Shown one piece after another: positions 34,081 to 48,091 of a stretch of 64,000 bases of DNA. Each line of letters opens with the position of its first letter. The first letter of the stretch is position 1. A model generated the notes under the pieces. It had not been told where the DNA came from. It worked only from the letters and a program-made list of their open reading frames with translations, and did no database searches. Origin of the DNA: Ancylostoma caninum (lineage: Eukaryota > Nematoda > Chromadorea > Rhabditida > Ancylostomatidae); contig JBAJFG010000111.1 in NCBI GenBank assembly GCA_037903475.1, forward strand, positions 1,054,001 through 1,118,000, in the 5' to 3' direction. Position numbers and translations under genes: made by a program.

Positions 34081-36266
34081 TCGCGTCGCTGATCTCATCA
34101 ATGTCGTATCGATTTGTCGTTTGTGATCTATCGTTTGTTTCGTTTTTTTTCTTGTTAACTGGTGCTCATTTGCTGTGGTGAATTTTCATTCACTTGAACA
34201 TAATTGTTTTTGACAGAGGAAGGGTAAATAGAGTTGTATGATATATTTTTATGCTTACATAATTTGATGAGGTGATTTTTTTCGCGTTATATTTCTCCTG
34301 AAATCGAGCCTCTCAGGAAATATGCAGTGGACGGGGAACAAGTTTGAACACAGCTCCTAGAAGTTATGTGAAAATAGCTGAGAAGAAGTTCAGTTCAGAG
34401 AAGAAAGTTTTGCAAGGGAAAATCATCGAAACCGTTGTTGAGCCCATAGATATCGATTTTTTGCCTCGTGATTCAGATCTACGTGGACCATAAGGCAGCG
34501 TTGATCGAGAATTGATTATCGTGGATCAGTCGGATGGGCTCAATACCACATGAGAGGCTTCAAAAACTTCGAAAGTTTTTTTTTCGTTGAAACTTTTCAT
34601 ATGGTGATGATGTAGGGTGCTGGTCACGTAGTATCTGTTTTGTACCGTAATCCCACTTTTATGGGGTACGGTAGGGGTGCAGTAAATGCGGTATTTCGCA
34701 GATACCTTCAAATTTTGCTCAGATGGGTAATTTCAATTGCGGTAAGAAAACGGATGCAATATTCATGTTCAGGACCTTGCAAACCCTCTGTGAAAAAAAC
34801 GGGAGATTCCTTGGGATGAATTATATGCCGTCCAGTTATCGTAACACTGCAATATTGGAGCTAAAGAAAAAAAAATGGATGCTGTGTTGTGTTCAACACA
34901 TGAGGTGACCCTGTCATGCATAGTTTCAGCGAAAAAATCCTCGAATTTTACCCCGGGCTACGAAATAGTGCCGTCTGATCATTTACAGAAGAAATAGAAC
35001 TGAAGCTGTATTTGCAAGGTAGAAGCAACAAGATTTTTGACTTCATGCCAAGAATAATTTAACGTTTTTCTTTGACTTTCTTGATGAGCTAATTTATGCA
35101 GACCTTCTCCTGCCAATCAGGAAAAAAACCCTTCATACGCTTAATTTCGATCTTTAATCTTCAACAAGAGATTTTCCTGAAATGCCGACCAATCAAAGAG
35201 CAGTACTCTCGCGGTTCTGTGCTCGTCGGGAATGTCGTCTATATCGAAAAACATCCAACCACCTTGAGAAAATGCATCTTCTTCACACATTCCTTATTTA
35301 GCTGTTCTAGGGGTTGATGGGTGTAGGCGTAGAGATGGAACAAATTTCTGGGATATTTTGGTTTTGGATGTGGGTTGTTGTTGGAGTTCAATACAGATCA
35401 CCACGAATTAGTCAACTCTCATTATAGGACTTTCATTATCTTCGATAGTTTAGTGTGTTGAACCTTCCGTGCTACTGTTGACTGTGTAAGATTACTTTTT
35501 TGAAAAAAAAAGTTTCTGTTTTGTGTAGAATGGACCACGGATGAAAGATCACGAAAATTCAATCTAGGCTAGTGAAATTGAATGTCGTCAATCACCAACT
35601 ACGCAGGTACAAAAGGTCTCTGAAAGTTGGATTTTTGAGAGTAAATTTCTGAACCAGGGTGCAAAATGGAGTATTCGGCTTTCGGCTAGTATGACAGCCG
35701 GTCAATGGCTGTGAGAAACTGTATTTGTCGTTCTATAGAAAAAAATTTGTCATAGAAAATTGTATATTCTGGAGATCTATACTAAAATATCCATTAGATA
35801 GATTTGATTTTTTAGATGTTTGAAAATCAAGGAGGATAATGGGCTTTAGTATTGCGAATCCCTCTATGCATGAGGAGACAGAGGTATATCCAGTTTTCCA
35901 AGCTCTTCTGATTGCATCCACTGGTAACAATTATGTGAGAGTGAAAGGTTTCTTCTCCATAGATCCCACATTACAAATCGAACCCACCCGAAGTTCGCAA
36001 CACAACTTCTCAAGAAAATCTATGATTTTTTTCTGTGCAACAACCTTTTCCCGACCTTAGAAAATTCCACAAAACCCATAATTCGGAGGTGAATATCTGT
36101 ATGACACCAAGTGGACAGTTTAATCTGTGTTTATAGATCCATATAGACAGTGCATAACACTGACACTTTATTCTTAACACTTCAGGAGCTCGTACTAGAA
36201 GGAAAGGTTGGCTGATGGGCTTGGTGGGGAGTGTTGATTGAGGTGTTTTCGCTTCCTACACATCTA
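34081..36266. other. Intergenic region between GATA factor and flp-26
   Basis: No gene seen. It holds the 3' UTR of the GATA factor, a dispersed repeat (34615-34715), and AT-rich sequence. The two flanking genes are convergent, so no promoter is required here. Confidence 0.5.
34615..34715. repeat. Dispersed repeat, partner of 25815-25930 in opposite orientation
   Basis: In reverse complement it shows AAAATTTGAAGGTATCTGCG, AAATACCG, CCCTACCGTACCCC and GTGGGATTACGGTAC, in the same order as the copy near 25.8 kb. Confidence 0.45.
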
Positions 36267-39200
36267 TTATCGTCCAAAACGTAAGGCGAGGTCGTTTGGA
36301 TGAAATGCTATTTCTCCACCACGCTTTCCAAATCGTAGTGTCAGATCGTCGGCGTTGAACTCTCGTTTATCCGGTCGGTAGCTGAAAACACAAGCGATTA
36401 GTGGTTGGGACCGGATGGTGACGTTTGTCTGAAAGACCTAGTAGCAAAACATGTGGTACTGTATTATTTCAAAGCATTTTGGAGCGGTCACTGCTCTAAG
36501 CAGACCATATCTTAATATCCACTTGTGAAAGAGCACCTCCTGGCAGAATGTTTTATCGTGGCCGCCAGTTGCAGATTCTCATAAATAACAGCTAACTTTA
36601 ACTTGATTCTCGGGTTTTCAGGAAGCGCTATAACTGAAGTGCTTTTCATACTGAAGAGCAAGCAATAAACTCGTGGCAGATGTCAGTAAAGCAGTCGGGT
36701 TGCTCAAAGAGTGCGCCTGCGACTTTGTCTGCAATTGCGACTGCGGTTTAGTGTCGGCCGGCTCATCACCTGGCGCCATCTACCTTTAAACTTTCCTCTG
36801 TTAGTTCTAATATGTACATAGTGTGATCTCTTCGATTTCGATGTTTTCCTACTGCTACTTAGTAAAATCTTCCGCCATTCCCATCCTGTGGCATCCTACC
36901 ATCGATTTGACCAGCATGATCATCCAGCTAAGGCCGCGACGCAGCCGCAAGTGCGGATAAAGTCACAGACGCACTCTTCAAGCTACCCGACTATACTGGT
37001 GCTGACGAACTAGTTATTTTTATGCCTCTCATCTATGCCTCACCTTTTATGGAGCTGAATCCAATTTTCTCCTAATATCGCTATGTTTGGATTGAACTAT
37101 ACATTGTTCTTGCTTCCATTTACCGCTTGGAGGGTTCATGATAGTAATAGAAGCCATATTACAGTACAGCTCGCAATTTTCATGTACAACTTTGAAGTTC
37201 TATGAATAACCTGAGCTCGATGGTACCTCAGAATTGTATACTACTCTATCGCATCTGATATGTTCGATCCAGGTGATACCGAATCTAATAAGATTGCAGT
37301 GTTGGCTCGAAAACACGAACTCCTTCGTAGGTGGAGCTTGAGGGAATCCTAGGACATCTTTATAACCTATTCACAACGCGAAAACAACCGCAGATTTTCA
37401 GCACCAATGACGTTGAAGACCTTTTGAATGGGGTATCCAGAAGGCGTCCGTGATTGCTCCGGCCTTTAGCCGATGTACAGAAGAAAGTGCAACAAAGTGA
37501 CAACGAAATCCTCCGCAAACATTGTTGATGTCACACAGTCGATGTGCACCGTCAGATGTGCTCTCATCGGCGATCGAATGTGTCATCAGAGCACACATCC
37601 AGACATACACACAAACGCTCACACACACACCCGTACAAATACGCAAACACAAGTTTGACATGTGAAGAATTCTTCTTCCCCAGCGACCTCTGTAGCTGAA
37701 TTCCTTGTGACATGTAATTGAACGCATTTATGCGTAAAGCAGTTTCCGCATGAAAACGACAGCTGAGACAAGTGACAGAGAGTGGATGAGCTCTACACTT
37801 TTTGTCTGGACAAATTGCACGCATGGGTACTGACAATGTAGCCGAGCCAGGTTTATCCTTGAAGCGCTTGCACGTTAAAGAAATTGAGACATTAACTTGT
37901 TCATTGATTCGTATTCATGAGTAGTGTCGAACTCTGCAATCAGACTTTGCCATAGAGCGGCACAGCCAGACTACTCACTAATCGATAAGTATCGTTGCTA
38001 TCTACGTCAAAGACAACAGCGAAATTCTGGTCCCGGAAGTTCGGAAGTTCCTACTGAATTCTGGCGTTATGCGAGCTTCTGACATCCAGGTTTCTGGAGG
38101 ATTGACGATAATCGAGTTTAGTTAACATATAAATGCTGCCTCTACGTATTCTTTTACTCTACAAATTTCTCCAGATTCCGAACCCCTTCCTACTTCCGAG
38201 TTCCGCTTCCCTGTTTCACCTAATATGTACTTCCGCTCATCCCTGCTACGTGACCTGCCTAGGGAGCAACCCAAGGATCGCATGCGGAGACGGAAATTTC
38301 CTGAAGTTTCTGGACACCTCTTTCCATGGCTTTGTGCAAAAGAAATATTTGCAAAAGCTCAGGAAAACGGATAAATGTCCTGATTATTCCATTGAAAAAG
38401 TAGTCCAAAATCTGTAGAAACCTACACATTACTGAGCCAACAGATTTATTTAGAATCGAACGATTCTTGTCCAAGCTCACTCATTGGTGGAATCACCGTA
38501 ATCTTTTTTTTTAAATGAAAATAATCCCATCACACATTTGTGCTTGTTTCTTCTGTTGCTAGATCGATGGACAATGTTAAACTTGATAACATTCGAATGT
38601 GCAGATGCGCAGACAATCAGACCGCCAGGATGCAGAAGGTGCGACGCATGCGAGTGGGTCCGCGCTACTGAAGCCACCCATGTTTAGTTGAATCACGCCA
38701 TTTTGTTAGGAGTTTCTCAAGGAAAGAAGTTTCGTATAGGCTATTCTCCTGGCTCTTGTCTACACTCTAGCACTAAGCGTCTTCTTTTCCCTTATTTAAG
38801 GAAAAACAGAGGGAACCTATATTGCAGCTCCATGATGTATCATGTTGGTGAAGAATTGATTGCTAATTCGTGGAGAGAATAATGCATCGGAATTTAAATA
38901 CTGTTGATGGGTAGTTAAATGTTTCCGTTACCATGTAATTTTCGAGAATTGAATAGAAAATTCAATAACAATCAGAATTGTCGGAATATTTATGTGAAAC
39001 CTCGTGCTCTCGCGGAAATTCATGAAACAAAAACGTTCGCAGCTGTTTTTTTTTGTTCTGATCCGTGCATGGCTGGATATTCACAAGTTTTCTGAACCTG
39101 GACTGTTTGATAAGAGGGGAAGAGAGGTCTGTGTAGAAAAACTGGGTTTTGGTGATGGGTCACTAGATAAAAGCTGGAGGTAAGCTGGAGGCAGCAAAGC

Positions 39201-41529
39201 TCAGAATGATATAATCTAGAAGTGAATTGAAGGAGCTAAACATCCAATAAAAAACGCTTGTGCAATGCGTAGTGGAAGGCACCAAGACTTTGTTGTTGCC
39301 TCAAAACTTCTTTTTTTCGAAGCAAAATTCACTTGGGTAATATTTTAAACATAAATGCATAAAGAGACTTACCCCTCTAATGTCATCCGTGACCTCTTAT
39401 CGTATGTGTTGACAAACAGGTCGTGCATCTGAAATTTGATAAAGATAAAATTTTATTCATTATAGGGTCAAAAATTATTCAAAGTTCTCTAGCGGCTTTA
39501 CCAGTGCCCTGATGATTACATTTTATTTCATCGTTTTCCAGAAGAAAAACCGTGCTATTCGATTGGATCTTCCCATCTTGCTTTTTCCATTAAAGTTATT
39601 CGTAAGGAATTTAACTGAACGCAACTGAATTCATCCCCTCTGGACCTAATGGGAGCTTTCAGGTTTCAAGGTGGTGTACTCCATGGTAATTATAGTCATC
39701 CCCGCTGTTTGAAAAGTATGTGATGAAACGACGACATAATCGTGATTATAAGATTGTCTGCGGGCATGAATCTGGGAAAACGTAAGTGGGTAGGACACAG
39801 AGGTAACTTGGAAGTTTTTAATCGTATATCCTGCATAGAAAATTGCCATTCTGCAAATGACTATTACATATGGTGAGGAATAATTTACAAAATGCAATGC
39901 CATCCACATCTCCAAGTAGGTCTCGGCTTAACTGTCTTTTCTTTCATATTGAGTACGAACTTTCGCAATTAGTTAAATATGCCTTTAGCGCTTCCCTATT
40001 TTAGGTAAGGAAAATGTCGTGTGTTTCTTGTAGCTCTGGCTATCTCTAGTCGGATCATCGAGTAGGTGTCCCAAAATTCAATGTCACGGTAAACAGCATT
40101 TTGATACAGGCATTATTTGTAGTCACAATCTCACTAGTTTACAGAACAAAGTTGTGATTCAAAATTTGTTGCGAATAACTGGAACGCATGTACGTACATA
40201 ATTCTGCTGATAGGCCGATGGAGTCTCCTAGAATGTCCACTACAATACTTTCCAGTTCGCACAAGCAGTTGAATCTAACTTCACAAATTCAGGGAATCGC
40301 TTGTACACGTAGGGTCCTTGATTTCATCTTTCACATTCAGCTTTACGGTCAAATGTTAGTTGCGTAAGAGATTTTGGTGAGTATAACCTTCTGGGCTGAA
40401 ATTCATGAAACGACAACCAGGCAAACCAACATGGTTAGCGTGATAAGTTATCGTAGAGACTACGTAATGCTAGGAGACGCAAGACGCGAAATTTGGTCTG
40501 CTAGCCCGGTTTGGACTGGTTATGAGTTCATGAATCCCAGCCCTGTACAATTCTCGAACCTCAGCTATGAATAGGTTCCCACCTGTACGCTTTGAAATAA
40601 TGTGATTTCTTGCAAACAAATTTCACTAAATGCAGCTGCACGTGCAGCGCTCCTTATAGACAAAGCAGTTGTCGCTCATTTGGCAGAAATCACCGAGAGC
40701 GAAAACGATGGCTGTGGTCTATTGTTAAATGGCGCTTGTTTGCTTCGTTCGAAGAAAAGGTAATTTCACGGCTTGAATCCGACCAAACTGAGCAATTCAC
40801 TCACATCATGTGGAATATACAATGCTCGACAGGCGCTGCCGATCAAAACACTGATCAGGAACAACAGTCTGGCCGGGTGCATGACTATAAATACTGCAAT
40901 TAGGCCATTTTTGAACCGTTCACGGACATGTATATGTGTTAATTCCAATCGAACGAAGCGATCAGGAGGTGAGTCCAAAGTCTGGATAGCCGAGCAGATC
41001 ACGTGAGAAAACGGAATTCTAGATCCATGCGGGGAGGAAAAATTTATGTTCGTGCGGAGACTAGGAGAATAGGGAGGATTGCATCTTGTGAGAAACTAGC
41101 AGAGTATGAGAAGGCAGTACAAGTGTTGCAATCTCTTCTGATGAAGTTCAAATGAGCCTAAAAGCCTCCGAAGGTGAGGACTTCGATGAAACTGCTTTGT
41201 GTGGTTGACAGCTTGTTCAGAACAGAAATGTTAATAAGTTTCATGCATGTTCTACGAGCTATTCTTTGCTTTGTAATATGAAAGTGAAAAAGAAAACATA
41301 CTGCACTATATGTTGTGAAGTAATTGAAGGATCCAGTGATGCTCAAAAATGTAGCGTTAAATGAAGAAACCAGGAAATAGGTGTAAACGGTGAGATCTCT
41401 CCCTAGTCTGGAACGAGCACACATCTGTAGGAGCAGCGGAAGGTACCGCCTTACCTGGTTTTTGAAAAGAGCACTTAGAGCAAAAATGCAGCTGAAGGAG
41501 AGGAAGAGAAACGAATGAGTTCTCATCAT
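36267..41529 (-). CDS. flp-26: FLP-26-type FMRFamide-like neuropeptide precursor, 3 exons
   Basis: Secreted neuropeptide precursor. Exons 41455-41529, 39372-39427 and 36267-36381 give 81 aa, with GT-AG junctions in phase. Residues 1 to about 20 (MMRTHSFLFLSFSCIFALSA) form a signal peptide. Dibasic sites DKR and GKR free two amidated peptides: EFNADDLTLRFG, followed by KR, and GGEIAFHPNDLALRFG, followed by a single R and the stop. As I recall, C. elegans FLP-26 encodes the same first peptide, while its second ends in LSLRFG, so the first is conserved exactly and the second has diverged. The short spacer SRMTLEGYRPD lies between two KR sites and could also be released. The gene covers 5.3 kb because of introns of 2.0 and 3.0 kb. 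Exon 3 alone is enough to identify it. The joins to exons 1 and 2 are inferred from phase, signal peptide and splice consensus. Confidence 0.87.
36690..36996. repeat. 307-bp foldback element in flp-26 intron 2
   Basis: Left arm AGTCGGGTTGCTCAAAGAGT (from 36693) is matched by the reverse complement of the right arm (AGTCGGGTAGCTTGAAGAGT), and homology runs inward for about 55 bp through GCGCCTGCGACTTTGTCTGC. No coding frame. Confidence 0.7.
38596..38695. repeat. Dispersed repeat shared with 1452-1550
   Basis: ATGCGCAGACAATC, GGTGCGACGCATG, GTGGGTCCG and CTACTGAAGCCACC occur in the same order as ATGCGCAGGCAATC, GGTGCGACATGTG, GGGGGCCCG and TTACTGAAGTCTCC in peptidase intron 15. The two are roughly three quarters identical by eye. 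Confidence 0.5.
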
Positions 41530-44500
41530 GTGTCCTCTTACTCGCGACAATGAATCACCTGACTATTCAGGCGGTCAGTGCAAAGAAATCAACGGTTTTC
41601 ACGGTCAGATGCTATCCATCCCGGAAATTTTTTGATCCACAAGGCAGCAATGAAAGAGAAGAAGCGAGCTCATCAGAGAAGGTCGCAGAATGAAATAATA
41701 TGGACAAGGACTCATCAATAAGATACAGATGGTAACACCGAAATTCGGACTCTCCAAGATCACATGGATGCGAAGCTATAGAAAAAGTGACAGGTCTCAA
41801 TGAAAATGTCTTGTTTTATAAGAAAGGGAACCTTGCTACCAGTACTTCAGTTAAAATTCCATGAGCATTGCCCCCGCACTAATTTTCTAGTAGTGACGGA
41901 GCCTACAGGGGGGCGTTACTCGGTGGGCGTCGGTTTCAGGTGAGTCGACGTTGTCTCGACCACTCCAGGATTCTGATATATCCTCAGAAAAGACGTTATC
42001 GTTTTCGGAGATAGCTTGTCTGTCTAACAACAAATTTTTCATTCTACTCGCAGGTAAAGGGGTCCTTGAAACGGAATCAAATCTGTGCTACCATAAACAA
42101 AGCTGCCTTGATATCAGAGCGCACATAGAAGGTATATTATTGGACAGGAGTTCCAGAAAGTAGTTTTTTTCCTTCTGAGAAGAGTGGGTTGGCCAATAAT
42201 TAGAGGTGAACTCAAAATTCCTGTCAAGCCATATGTGAGCAAGAAATGTGATTCTAGACATTTCAGTGTTCTTAATGACGCATTCATATGTAATTCCCAA
42301 AGTGTTTCGTTATACAGAAATCAGTGAAACAGATTTGAAAGAAAGAGTCCAACAAGAACATCACCCGGATACCAATGTGACGTCAAAGAGGCGCACTATT
42401 AAGTTTCAGGGTAATCCTTCCTATTTTCTATTCTACCTCTTGGTCATCCGTGGTTGCGAGAATGGAATGAAAACAGGGCCATAAATGAAACCGTTTCCAT
42501 GGTCGGTTAAGGTCAAGTAGAGGGCTTAGGCCTATAGACAAATAGTGGTAATATATTTCGAAGAAAGAGAAGTAGAACATATCCATTGGGTCCTTGCCTC
42601 GGATAAGTTCACTACTTCTCTTGGGCGTCTTGGTCTTCCTTGTGTACAACAAAGGTACCGTAATCCGAGATTATGAGGATTGAGCTGTAGGTGTGGCGTA
42701 TGTTTCTCCTCGAACTCAGGAACTTAGAAAAGGTGTCAAGGATAGAGACCTATGAGGAAGTGTTTTTCGTTACTCCGATGAAGTTTCGCGTAGTAGAGCG
42801 ATAGAAAATCCTAATGTTCAAGGGACATTTGCTGAAAAAGTGACGTGACGACTGCCCATAAGAATGACTTTAAAGTCGTTAAAAGCCTCTTTTCTCACAA
42901 ATATCACGTTACCATTATATAGCTGGGATAACACGAGAATAGCCGAGTTGCATTTAAACAATATAGACTAATCCTCAAGGAGTGCGTGGAATAGACGCAT
43001 TGTTGGATCGCGCAATGGTCAACAATCACAGTTGATAGACCATTTGGCCAATTTAGCTCTTATGTAACTATTCACGGTGACGCCCACAAGTAAAAGAGAT
43101 AGCGGTAACAGTAGGACTGGACCAGTCGGCGCAAAACCCAATATTGCTTGCCGAAATTACAACGTTGGGTATGCCTCAGTTGTTGCAAGGGGACGTCGTT
43201 CGCGTAGTGCAGAGGCTCGTACCATTCCGATTTCATGGCAGGGTTGTTAGGAGCGCAATGAGCGTTGTGAATGCATTGGTATTTCTCGTACAAATAGCCG
43301 AATCGGAAGTGAACAACGAAAACAAAGCTCCCCTTCTGGTACGGACGATGCGGAAAAATAGTTATTGTCCAGTTGTCCAGTAGCGAAGATGCTGAGTTCC
43401 GTTGTACCTTCACTGCTGGTCTTTATGACGAGAATTGAATCAGTATGAATTTGCTTGCATTTCACCAGCGAGGTGGAAATAAGAGTGCTGCGACCGATCA
43501 AAGGATTTACCCAGGCATTAATTGCGAAGGAGGAGCTGAGCTCGAAGATCGCGCTTCTTCACACGGTCTTTCCGCTCGACGACAAAGCAGCGGGTCTAAT
43601 GGCGTCTGCACCGCTCTTCAGATTTCATCTTAAAGACCGATTCATCCAGACGAAAACACATAAGTACTAGATAAAATTCAGGACGGTAGCCTACCCACTG
43701 AGATGTAGCATGCCTACGGCAAGCTTTGGCAAGAGTAGAAAATGAAAAAAAGCAGAGGCCTGTCATTCTGATCTTTTTGCTATAGAATTGCTAAATGAAA
43801 AACAACAATAACATTTTCGAGCATATACATTTGGAAGTAGCCTACTGAAATCCGTGAGATTACGTCAAAATCGCTGTTTTATGTCTGGAGAGATACGAAC
43901 TCATGACTGTTAGACTGCTTTGAGCAGGCCCAGGTTCATTGAGAATCTAGAGAGCAGAAGTGCTTACTACATGTGTTGTTCAAATAATATGTATTATGCC
44001 AAAGTTTGATTGCATTTTCTGTCATTTTCATGAACTAGCTGTTGTGAGCGGTACTCTAGAGGCATAATTCTTCAAATTGGAAGTTGTATCTTTAAGACCA
44101 TCTTGAAAGAATTGATTCAAACAATATAGAGGCTTTTCTTCTGACATTGTTATAGCGAAAAGTCGGGAAAAACGCGCTGTGCGTTTTATTTGTTTTTTTT
44201 TTGTTTTTGGCAAAGATTTCCGATGGCATCTAAGCGGAGGGGAGTGATCATCCTGGATCTAGGTGTTGGATACCGCGATAGTAGTGCACTTCCACTGATT
44301 CAAACCGTTTGCTACGTTTAGGGACCAGGCCGAAGGAGTGAATGGATCAGGAATAAATATTCCTAATATTCTATATAATAGAATGGACCCCACTGTGAAG
44401 ATTTTTTTATTGAAACAACCAAGCTGTACCAAGTTTCTCATATTTAGTTGTGTTTAGTAATCATATGTTGCTGTATTTTTGTGTTTAGTAATCATATGTT

Positions 44501-47489
44501 GCTGTATTTAAGGGCATTAGACATCAATAAAAGGGACACGTCGAATGTTTGCAATGATTGTCAGTAGAAATATATTGTTGAAAAATGCTGGTGATCTTAC
44601 GACGTTTTCCGAGCACTGAATATTCTCGAAAAATTTGGTATCCGGCGTAAATCCTTAGTAGTCATAACAATAAGGCATTATTTCACTTCTGAAAAATTAT
44701 TCTTCCGGCAAGTCGATATTAAACAATCCTCGTTAAATGACTTAGTGCACAGGTGAGTAATTCTTGATGAATAATTTAATATTCACCTTAGTCCAGATGG
44801 CGTGAAATCAAGCAGACTTTCAAGTCCACAAAGTACTTTCAGTAGTAAAACACTAAATAGCATAGGGTTTTCATCGAACAGTTTCCTTCATCAAAACCAA
44901 AAAGAACGCGGCCATTACTGTAAATTGAGAAGTCTGCTGTCATTCTCAGGTTTTTCATCACCGCTACATAATTCTTTCAAGGTTGAGGACAGATTTGAAT
45001 ACGATTAATAACGATATTACTAATGCCAGTACTAAAAATCAGCACTGCTACTCAAACTTTTTGCTGTACTACAATCCTTTAATTCAAGTTTCAAGAGTTT
45101 TAAGTGGTTTAATTAACATCTGAACCGATGAAGTTTACATTTAAAAAAGGGACAAAACAAAAGAAAAAGATGTGTAGAACTTAGTATGAAGCCAATATTC
45201 ATAATAAAATAAACGTGAGACATAAATGGTTTGATCCTGTAAGACTTGCAAATTTTTCAAATAAATGAACTTTTCTTACCATAGCATTTGTGACCTATGT
45301 TTAGCTGCACTTTGAGTTCTATTTCCACCTGCACACATGCAGGTATTCCCGAAGAAGTTTCCACAGGAAATGCGCAAGAAATTGAAAGGACCTGATAAAA
45401 ATTTGGCGAAAAAGAAGTGTCGCTGATTTCATGACCTGTACTTTTTGAGGAACTTTTTACGTGGAATTATAGTCACTTACGTAGCTCTCCTATCTGCTTA
45501 ATTTCTTCCAGGCAAGTACTCGAGATAAAATGGAATTTTTAAAGAACAGGTGAAATAAACACGTGGTATTTTTCATGCTTCAGTGTGACGGATCCATTAT
45601 AAAACTTCTGACGACTGCCTAACAATGACGATATGAAGGTCACACAATTGTACTTTGAAGTTCTTAGATATGGAATGATAGCTGTTTAATAAATTAAATG
45701 AATATGGGCAAGGCAGAGTAGTTTTTGGAAAGTAATTCTAAAGAAATATTCACTGTTGTGTTTTTTCAAAGCTGTAATCGAACTTTCGTTCTCTTTTTCT
45801 TCTACGAGTTCTTGTACGACATCAACTCAAGAGGCAGAAGAAGAAAATTTGAAAGTGAAGTGATGATTTCATAATACGAAGCCAAAGAACAGGCAGTATT
45901 TTCGGTAGGGATCCTGATGTTCTTCCCAACCACAATTCTTGTACTGAGAAAGTTTCCAGCTACTAAAAAGAATGGGCACCAAGTCGTTGCGTACGGAATA
46001 AGAATCGAAGAACTCCTCGGCAGGAGTTATCCCAGAATCTTTGAACTCCACCCAGTTGCCTAGCTGATAAACCTCGAAGCAGAGTGTGCAGTTATTAATG
46101 TAAAAATTCGGTCCAAACGAGCACGGAGGGAAACATGAAAGGGAGAAAGAAAGAAAAGGCCTTGGTGATCCTTTACGGAAGTAGAACGTGACTATGCATA
46201 GTGATTTCACTTACTGGGAAGCAGCTATGGCATGCTATAAAAATAGCGCAGTTAGTTCGGCAATACAAACAAAAGGGTAGCGTAACCATTCTAAGACCTC
46301 GACAAAGTTCTAGAGCAGCGCAATGCTTCATAACGACACGTGCAGGCGGATTGTGCTGCACGTGTTGCTGGATCGTGCTAACAATGGACGAAAATCTACT
46401 GCTGTAGTCGTTCGGAAGTGCGCAGTGCTAGTTGTGGATTCATTTGTGGACTATGAGCTTCTGTGGAATATTCAAGCTAATAGGCAGCGTATCCGAGATC
46501 TACTAACAGAAGAGGTTATCCTCTAACCGATCCTCATAAAAACATTAACGCTCAAACAAGAATCAAGCGTAGCCCCGCACTCGATGCACAAAGAAAACTC
46601 AACCTCTCCACTAGCATTGCTACTAATTTTATATCATTTAAAAACCTATTGTCAGTTAGCGATTACTATGGATGAAATAATCTCAATAATTGCCTATTCT
46701 TTGACCGCAGCAGAGTTTGCTCGTCCTGAGCCGAGACATCAGACTGAATATCCGATTATTTCAGGTATAATAGGCTGAACTCAGACGAAGTGCCTGACGA
46801 CTCGCCATCTCGGATTATGTCCTTAGTCGAGGACTTTGTACCAGGAAGAAGTGTTGACATGGGATGCGCTATGCCGAAATCACATGTAGGAATTTGGCCA
46901 GAAGCACACGATCTCGCATACTCGTAGCAGACCTGTCAGATGAATGAATGAACAGAACATACGCTGAGTCTTTCCTGAACTACTCTTTCGGGGATAGAAA
47001 AAAGAAAAAATTGAAGTTCTGGGCGTAGATAGCAGTGAATCTTACAAAGTCATGTTCGCTATAATTCATTCTAATCTTACAACGCTAAACTACAAAATTG
47101 GTTGTTATGCGTCTTCGGACATATGAAATAAATGAGTAAATAAAAGATTTAGAGGATTGCTGATTAGCAGTGATCCAGATTTTTGTCCAGGTTTGAATAC
47201 TATCAAAGGCAGTGTCCCTTCTCATATTTGTGTTCGAAGCATATGTGGTCCGCGAAGTTTCCATACAAATTACAGCACCTTGAATTCAGCACCCACGGAA
47301 ATTTCGGTACCACAGTTTTGCTATATTCCTAGGCTTAGCGCTATATCAAAAACGAACGCAGCGTTCAATCTCGTCAAGCTCTGCAAAAAAGCGATTTTCG
47401 GTGCCACCAGTTTACCCGTTAGCAAAGAATAGTCGAGTTGCATGGGTTTAAAATGGAAGGAGGTGGGAATGGAAGAAAGTGATATCATA
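41530..47489. other. Gene-poor region, no gene recognised
   Basis: About 6 kb right of flp-26, which presumably includes its promoter. Only short open frames occur. The stretch 43072-43670 is open on both strands in several frames, and 45869-46526 is similarly open, but none shows a domain or a splice pattern I can support. A 31-bp duplication lies at 44450-44510. Confidence 0.45.
44450..44510. repeat. 31-bp tandem duplication, 2 copies
   Basis: GTGTTTAGTAATCATATGTT followed by GCTGTATTT occurs twice head to tail. Confidence 0.85.
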
Positions 47490-47727
47490 AGGGTAATTTA
47501 TGCTAGCTGGGTGCGTCAGTCGCGCATCAGTCGCACGCATCCATTTGCAAGGGATTTTCCATGAAGATCGGTCAACAAGGCATGTACATCCTCAATGAAA
47601 AGAACGCGCGGCCGCCGCGAGGCCGTAAACGCGTGCGTCTGAGCTGCGACTGCTATGCGATTGGGCCCTATTCTTCCTCATATAGACGCACGCGCGTCAG
47701 TCGCGCGCATCCAGAATAAATTGCCCT
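47490..47727. repeat. 238-bp MITE-like foldback
   Basis: Ends AGGGTAATTTAT and ATAAATTGCCCT are near-perfect inverted repeats, and GC-rich GCGTCAGTCGCGC blocks sit just inside both ends. No coding frame. It is 85 bp upstream of the tRNA-like element copy A. Confidence 0.65.
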
Positions 47728-48091
47728 AGAAGGAAGGGAGGTGATTCTAAACGAAAACACCCGTTCATTTTATGCTGCAACTCATTCCGTTGGAACGCCA
47801 GCTACAGTCGGGTCCGGCAGCCACTGCAAATGAGCGCCGGCGGGCGCCGGCCGCCGCCACTCTCCGGCGCCCCGGTATTAATGAGCTATAAATCACTCGA
47901 GCTTGGGAGAAAGTGAAGAAAAATACAATTTTAGTCCATAGTAGACAGGGTAGATAAGCCTAACCCTACACTTACCGTAGTTCATCTTCGAAATTTATGC
48001 AAAACGTTGCCGGATGCCTTCCTGGACTACCCGAAGGAGATCACGGGGGACGTTCCAAGCAGTGAACCCCAAACACTGCGATACTTAACTC

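Noticed and set aside
37480..37680. Frames around a CACACA tract near 37.6 kb
   Set aside because: Low-complexity sequence inside flp-26 intron 2; no splice sites fit it to the precursor.
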